The position numbers were made by a program, and so were the translations under genes. A DNA stretch of 21,883 nt, taken from positions 1-21,883 of IMG/VR virus record IMGVR_UViG_3300030105_002979, one strand, 5' to 3'. This document shows, one piece after another, positions 17,728-21,883 of this stretch (within the stretch, counting starts at the first letter, position 1; every line of letters starts with the position of its first letter). The notes beneath the pieces are model-generated. The model was given only the letters and a program-made list of their open reading frames with translations, had not been told where the DNA came from and searched no databases. Source of the DNA: a virus.

Positions 17728-17817
17728 ATGTCATATCACAATACAACTCCACCCACTACAACTACACAAAGCGCTACGGCCTTACAAAGAGCTACAAGTG
17801 CTCAAGGTCAAGTTGCG
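17728..17817 (+). other. Thr/Gln-rich N-terminal tail of the 735-residue protein
   Basis: The first 30 codons encode a low-complexity segment rich in Thr, Gln, Ser and Ala. In virion proteins such a tail is usually an unstructured attachment arm, but nothing here proves that role. Confidence 0.4.
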
Positions 17818-19935
17818 CCTCTTGGTTTTCATTACATGCCAGATGGTACACTAATGGCGGATAGCGAAATGCCTTCAAATCGTGATGCGGCAGTTGATGT
17901 AAAAACCATAGCTTATTTTAATATGGATTTGTCAACCCTACCCTCTAATGCAAACACTAGAGTATTTTCAATAACAGGCGATCATGGAGCTGTTTTTAGT
18001 CTAGAGATTAAAGACAATACTGGAAAGTACTATAATTTTATTACAAATGCTTTTCAAACAAACAAGTCTGGTTTATATAACAAAACCATTAACGGTGTTG
18101 ATTCTAAAGGTGTAGTAAGGTTTGCAGCGCTTCCTGATAACAATATTGATAGATATGACATATTTTTGTTTGCCGAGCCACTAACGACTAGGCATGCTGA
18201 TTATATTGAGGTTAGATTTGGGGATGGTAGTATAGACATAAATAGCTCTACCGGTTCCAACTCATTACTGATGACTAAGGTTTTATATCAATACCCAGCT
18301 GTAACGCTAAGCATTGTTCCATTTTCACCACAAAGCACTGTGGAGGCCGGAAGTTTAGTAACTGCTACTATAGCGGCTAACGTTGGGTCTGTGTCAAGTA
18401 AACAAGCGTTTAGCACATCCTGTGATGTAACAACTGCGACTAAATGTTATAGAATAATAAAACAACCTGGAACTATTGATTTAGCTTCTTACGTGGGATT
18501 GACAATAGGAGACGCTCCAATTAAAATACCTGGTGAAAACGAATACCCAACAGCAACACCTGCTTTTACAGGTGATGATATTAATGGCACAGTTATCAGT
18601 GGCAGGATAGTTAGAATGGATAACACTGATTTATCAGCGGTTATTAAAGTTGGAGATAAAATAACAACACCGGTAACTACTGACACCGTTGATGGGATTG
18701 TGGAAAGTGGTGTAAAAGTGGTTATGGATAATAATGTTGCCTTAAAAATGGCTATTGGAGACCAAGTTACCGGTAATGCTTATTTAGATGCAAACATAGT
18801 AACAGTTGCGGCATTAAACCCTGACGAAGACAACGCTAAAGAGTTTGCTTTATCAGAAGCCGTAGAGTTGGCAGACGGTATAACACTTTCATTTAGTTCT
18901 AAAATAAACAGAAGTCTAACAACGGTTACGGCTGTTGAAACTAGTAGTACAGATGCTGTTAACGGCGCTAGAGATGCGTCTGGTGTAGCTGTAACTATGG
19001 ATTCTGCTGTTGCAACTAAAATGGCCGTTGGAGATATAGTAACTGGAAATACCGCTCTTGACGCTGGTGTATTTACAGTTGCTTCTTTAGATAATACTAA
19101 CATTTTTTCTTTATCATCAGCGGTTGCAATAGCAGATGACACAATACTAACGTTTAGAACTGCCACTGATTTTACAATGTCTCAAGCTATTCAATTCCGT
19201 GATAATGCTCCTTTGACATTTTTTAATCAAGCAAATTATAGATGGAAAATAACTAATCGAGCGGATTTGATTAAGCCTGGAATGGCCATCGTAACAAACT
19301 CCGCTAATTTAACTGCTGACACAACTGTAGCTGATTACTTAGATACAACAACAATATTTGCTGACACGGAGTATGAGAAGAAATTAGTCAACGTTAGTCT
19401 ACCAGCTATAGATACTCTTGGAGCAAAGCCTGTAATAACAAATGGTTTAGTTATCTCGCAGGCTGGGAGTGTTATATTTGACAAACAACAAAAATTAGCC
19501 TTAGCTGGAGACGCATTGATAATTGGTGGGTATGGCTTAGAAGAAGTAAAAAGGATTAGTGGTTGGGAGGTTTTATTTACTGATCTTAAAGTGGTTTTAA
19601 GCCCGATAAGTACAACAACGACTGCTGTTGTTAGTAATAGCGCTAATGTGCCTGTTACCTCAAGAAACGGCATACTAGATAGTGTGAGCGTTGTTAGTGG
19701 TGTTGGAATTAATCCAGCGGCTGCCTTGCCAACAGTACAAGATGGTGCTGGAGCGGTAAGTGGCGCTGGCTCGCTGGTGCTTACTGCTCCTCAAACACTA
19801 GAGGCTGGAGCTCTTTTGACTTTTTCTGGTGCAGGTCAAAAAGCTACAATAACGGGTTTTGTTGAAATCATTAAATCTGGTACGGCAAGTAACGTGATAT
19901 ATATTGATGCAGAAAAACTACTATCTATAACATAA
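17728..19935 (+). CDS. Large beta-rich virion protein with duplicated domain
   Basis: At 735 residues this protein starts with a Thr/Gln-rich tail (1-30). A conserved-looking N-terminal domain follows (about 31-200: GFHYMPDGTLM, then strand-rich sequence around ADYIEVRFGDGS). The middle contains a tandem duplication. Residues 322-391 and 412-478 share a GV.V.MD..VA.KMA(I/V)GD.VTGN..LDA core and end in an ADxxxLxF-type strand. A half unit lies at about 285-320. The C-terminal part (from about 560) is Ala/Gly/Val/Thr-rich with several predicted strands. Such composition is typical of head-fibre, whisker or tail-fibre proteins exposed on the virion. The exact location is unknown. It starts 12 bases after the preceding stop and shows no enzymatic motif. 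Confidence 0.6.
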   Translation: MSYHNTTPPTTTTQSATALQRATSAQGQVAPLGFHYMPDGTLMADSEMPSNRDAAVDVKTIAYFNMDLSTLPSNANTRVFSITGDHGAVFSLEIKDNTGKYYNFITNAFQTNKSGLYNKTINGVDSKGVVRFAALPDNNIDRYDIFLFAEPLTTRHADYIEVRFGDGSIDINSSTGSNSLLMTKVLYQYPAVTLSIVPFSPQSTVEAGSLVTATIAANVGSVSSKQAFSTSCDVTTATKCYRIIKQPGTIDLASYVGLTIGDAPIKIPGENEYPTATPAFTGDDINGTVISGRIVRMDNTDLSAVIKVGDKITTPVTTDTVDGIVESGVKVVMDNNVALKMAIGDQVTGNAYLDANIVTVAALNPDEDNAKEFALSEAVELADGITLSFSSKINRSLTTVTAVETSSTDAVNGARDASGVAVTMDSAVATKMAVGDIVTGNTALDAGVFTVASLDNTNIFSLSSAVAIADDTILTFRTATDFTMSQAIQFRDNAPLTFFNQANYRWKITNRADLIKPGMAIVTNSANLTADTTVADYLDTTTIFADTEYEKKLVNVSLPAIDTLGAKPVITNGLVISQAGSVIFDKQQKLALAGDALIIGGYGLEEVKRISGWEVLFTDLKVVLSPISTTTTAVVSNSANVPVTSRNGILDSVSVVSGVGINPAAALPTVQDGAGAVSGAGSLVLTAPQTLEAGALLTFSGAGQKATITGFVEIIKSGTASNVIYIDAEKLLSIT
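18691..19161 (+). repeat. Two-unit tandem domain duplication
   Basis: Unit A (18691-18900) and unit B (18961-19161) encode about 70 and 67 residues and align without large gaps. Shared cores are MAIGDQVTGN / MAVGDIVTGN, then LDA, TVA.L, and F.LS.AV. The copies have diverged at DNA level, so the duplication is old or under diversifying pressure. The 60-base spacer encodes a Thr/Ser-rich linker. Confidence 0.8.
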
Positions 19936-19972
19936 TAGTAAAAAAACAAGCAAAAGTGTGACTATTATAGAT
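19923..19972 (+). repeat. Imperfect AT-rich inverted repeat after the fibre-like gene
   Basis: ACTATTATAGAT (19961-19972) is the reverse complement of ATCTATA (19923-19929) joined to ATAGT (19935-19939), with a 5-base bulge. The left arm overlaps the end of the preceding gene. The loop is about 21 bases and A-rich, and no T-run follows, so a terminator function is weakly supported. The rest of the gap to 19989 is AT-rich leader. Confidence 0.35.
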
Positions 19973-19989
19973 ATAAATTAAATTAAATC

Positions 19990-20487
19990 ATGTCTAACAA
20001 CGAGCTTCAAACTTTACTTGACAATACTCCTGCAAAATCCTACAAAGATAAGATAACACAAATTGAAGAATACCTTACTAGTATAGCTGATGGGGAGAAC
20101 ATAGTCGTGGGTAATGGCAATGAATTAATATACCCAGATATGTGGGAGTATAAACACTCGTTTGCCGACGGGGTTTATATTAGAGAGATGAAAATGAAGC
20201 AGGGTCAACTAGGTTTTTCAGCCATACACAAGCATAGTTATGGGTTTTTCTTGTTGTCAGGTATACTAGCATCGTCAAAACAAGAGGGTGTTGAAGAGTT
20301 TATAGCACCTTGTTACGTAGTGTCACCACGAGGAGCAAAAAGAGTTGTATATGCTGTTGAGGATTGTGTTATAACCACTGTGCACGCAAACCCAACAAAC
20401 ACTCAAGATTTAAAAAAAATAGAACAAAGCAATGTTGTTTTTAGCTGGGCGGATTACGAAGAATATTTAAAAGAAAATAAATTATGA
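19990..20487 (+). CDS. Cupin-like protein of the virion gene cluster
   Basis: This 165-residue protein has a helical N-terminus (1-35) followed by a beta-rich core of cupin type. The first cupin motif is visible as GQLGFSAIHKHSYGFFLLSG (72-91), giving a His80-x-His82 pair. The second is degenerate: APCYVVSPRGAKRVVYA (107-122) carries the Pro-x-Gly turn but Arg118 where His is common. A later His132 in TTVHANP may complete a metal site. Similar small cupin-fold proteins occur in phage structural regions, where their role is unknown. A sugar-modifying or ligand-binding function cannot be inferred from these residues alone. Its stop overlaps the next start (ATGA at 20484-20487), so the two genes are translationally coupled. 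Confidence 0.65.
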   Translation: MSNNELQTLLDNTPAKSYKDKITQIEEYLTSIADGENIVVGNGNELIYPDMWEYKHSFADGVYIREMKMKQGQLGFSAIHKHSYGFFLLSGILASSKQEGVEEFIAPCYVVSPRGAKRVVYAVEDCVITTVHANPTNTQDLKKIEQSNVVFSWADYEEYLKENKL

Positions 20488-21209
20488 TAAATTTAAACGG
20501 TACAATGTCACCAAATAACCATATGGATAGAACGTTTGGAGCTATTGCTGTTGGTCTAATAGGTGGGGCGGTCTCTATACACCAGGGAAACAAAAATAGA
20601 GATGACGCTAACAACATGGCGAAGGATGCCAAAGCCGAAAGAAGGAAACAAGAAGCGCTTTTTAACGAAGAAAAAAAAAGGTATAACGCTATGGAGTTTA
20701 AAAACGTGTATGCTAATATGGAAAACACTTACGAAGATCTAACGGTAAACCAACAACAAGCTCAATTCCAAGCACAGCAAGGCAATCAACAAAGAGCCAA
20801 CATAATGCAAGGCATGAGAGGTGCTGCTGGTAGCAGTGGTATAGCGGGCCTGGCACAGGCGATGGCTAACCAAGGCCAATTACAAACACAACGTATATCC
20901 GCATCTATAGGCCAACAAGAATCTAGAAACCAAGCGATGACAGCTAGAGGAGCTATGGCGATACAATCAGCAGAAAGAGGTGGTGAGCAATGGGTTCAAC
21001 AAGCAAATATGGATAGACAATCAACTCTTCTTGGAATGCAAATGGGTATGACAACCGGGGCAAACCAAGGCTTTCAACAAGCACAAGCAAATCAAATGAA
21101 TGCTGGAATAGCTCAACAAGAAAACCTAGCTAATCTTACAGGTACAGTAGCTGAAGCGGCTGGTTCAGGAGAACATAACATTTTCAGCGCAGAAGCTTGG
21201 TTAGGTTAA
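20484..21209 (+). CDS. Internal virion (ejection) protein, T7 gp14-like, putative
   Basis: The 241-residue protein has a hydrophobic Gly/Ala/Ile stretch near the N-terminus (residues 17-32, FGAIAVGLIGGAVSI). A charged helical or coiled-coil part follows (about 35-75), then a Gln/Ala/Gly/Met-rich helical tail. A GMRGAAGSSGIAGLAQAMAN block (about 109-128) and repeated QQ-x-Q patterns resemble the small internal virion proteins of T7-like phages. These leave the capsid with the DNA and form a channel across the host envelope. Position after the tail genes and before another long helical protein fits that core module. The start overlaps the cupin stop by 4 bases; a second in-frame Met at codon 8 is an alternative. 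Sequence identity to gp14 is not claimed, only layout and composition. Confidence 0.6.
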   Translation: MINLNGTMSPNNHMDRTFGAIAVGLIGGAVSIHQGNKNRDDANNMAKDAKAERRKQEALFNEEKKRYNAMEFKNVYANMENTYEDLTVNQQQAQFQAQQGNQQRANIMQGMRGAAGSSGIAGLAQAMANQGQLQTQRISASIGQQESRNQAMTARGAMAIQSAERGGEQWVQQANMDRQSTLLGMQMGMTTGANQGFQQAQANQMNAGIAQQENLANLTGTVAEAAGSGEHNIFSAEAWLG

Positions 21210-21240
21210 GAAAGCTAATAAAAATAAATAAAGCAAAAAT

Positions 21241-21883
21241 ATGGGAGCAGATAGTACACTAGTAGGTGCGGCGTTTAAGCTTGGTTCGGCTAGAGCTGGA
21301 GCGGATAACCCTAATACGAAACCACTAACAGATGCTAATACTAGCATTAGCAAGGGTTTTATGGATATAGCTGTAGGGGCTATGAATAATTACAATAAGA
21401 AAAAAGAAATTCAGAAAGCAGGTGTGGAAAGACAGGCGCAGGTTTTTGACAGCAGGGTGAACCGAATCATAGAGAGTATATACGAGCAGGAACAACCAAT
21501 GCACGATGGATTTATAGACGTATATAGGGGTCAAGTTGAGGCTTTACAAAAGCAGTTTGAGGATGTTAATACATTTGGTAAAAGTGATAATGTTGCTAAC
21601 ACTAGAGAGAGAGCTAGAATCATGGGCGAGTTAACAAGAATCAAAAGCGCCGCAGTGGGTTTTAGAGGTAAACTAGCGGCGTTTGTAGATGGACAACGAG
21701 TTGATGGTAATAAAGGCGAATACAATCAACATAGGATTGCTGCTAACAATCAAGCTCTGGATTTTTCTAACTACGATGAACTAATAAAAGATGGAAAGAT
21801 AAGATTGGATTACGGCAAAAATGGAGTAGAGATAGTTTCTATAATTGGTGAGGAAGAATTTACCGTTACATTAGATTCTCTTA
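21241..21883 (+). CDS. Second internal virion-type protein (3' partial)
   Basis: A frame opens at the ATG at 21241 and stays open to the window edge, giving 214 complete codons. It is preceded by an A-rich leader (AAAGCAAAAAT) like the other genes. Residues 1-55 are Ala/Gly-rich with a mildly hydrophobic helix (ISKGFMDIAVGAMNNY). A long charged, probably coiled-coil segment follows to about 150 (including VEALQKQFEDVNTFG and RERARIMGELTRIKSA). The visible end turns strand-like (IRLDYGKNGVEIVSIIG). The layout and location directly after a gp14-like gene suggest a second internal core protein, in the position of T7 gp15, but the rest of the gene is needed. No lytic transglycosylase motif is seen in the visible part. 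Confidence 0.65.
   Translation, partial: MGADSTLVGAAFKLGSARAGADNPNTKPLTDANTSISKGFMDIAVGAMNNYNKKKEIQKAGVERQAQVFDSRVNRIIESIYEQEQPMHDGFIDVYRGQVEALQKQFEDVNTFGKSDNVANTRERARIMGELTRIKSAAVGFRGKLAAFVDGQRVDGNKGEYNQHRIAANNQALDFSNYDELIKDGKIRLDYGKNGVEIVSIIGEEEFTVTLDSL

Noticed and set aside
18780-19673. Two antisense open frames of 112 and 128 codons
   Set aside because: They mirror Ala/Val/Thr-rich codons of the 735-residue gene, which yield long antisense frames by composition alone.
1-21883. tRNA genes, integrase or attachment sites
   Set aside because: None was seen by eye; gaps between genes are short and hold only AT leaders or the hairpins listed.

Overview
The window is one gene-dense block of an AT-rich tailed-phage genome (or provirus). 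It is the packaging, head and tail module, with every supported gene on the + strand. No host chromosomal gene, tRNA, integrase or replication gene is visible. The host is probably a marine Bacteroidetes (flavobacterium). Almost every start codon lacks a Shine-Dalgarno sequence and is preceded by an A/T-rich leader, often ending in ATT before ATGG. The largest protein carries Cys/Asp repeats of the type common in secreted flavobacterial proteins. No tape-measure, tube, sheath or tail-chaperone gene appears in about 22 kb of virion genes. Internal-virion-type genes follow the tail genes. Together these point to a short-tailed (podovirus) morphology, broadly like marine uncultured and crAss-like relatives. 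Host and morphology are inferences.

Layout. 1-845: C-terminal part of the large terminase (nuclease domain), cut by the window edge. 851-3271: portal. 3299-4471: acidic scaffold-like protein. 4484-5938: major capsid protein with an inserted beta domain, followed by a terminator-like hairpin (5953-5990). 6015-6884: conserved protein of unknown role. A very stable GC-rich hairpin (6892-6928) follows, then a 53-residue Cys-x-Cys protein (6942-7103). 7113-7826 and 7831-9174: two connector/ring-type proteins. 9178-17331: a 2717-residue tail protein, nozzle-like in its N-terminal part and Cys-repeat-rich in its C-terminal third. 17359-17715 and 17728-19935: a small and a large accessory virion protein, the larger with a tandem duplication. 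19990-20487: a cupin-like protein. 20484-21209: a T7 gp14-like internal virion protein. From 21241: the next internal protein, running off the right end.

How they work together. The terminase packages DNA through the portal into a shell built from capsid protein on the scaffold. The connector proteins and the giant nozzle-like protein close the portal and form the short tail. The late genes probably supply surface decorations and proteins ejected with the DNA. The most unusual features are the disulfide-type repeat region in the giant tail protein, a FESAG peptide shared by the portal C-terminus and scaffold N-terminus, beta domains recurring across several virion proteins, the UNCG-capped hairpin next to the Cys-x-Cys gene, and an identical 18-base start leader on two genes.
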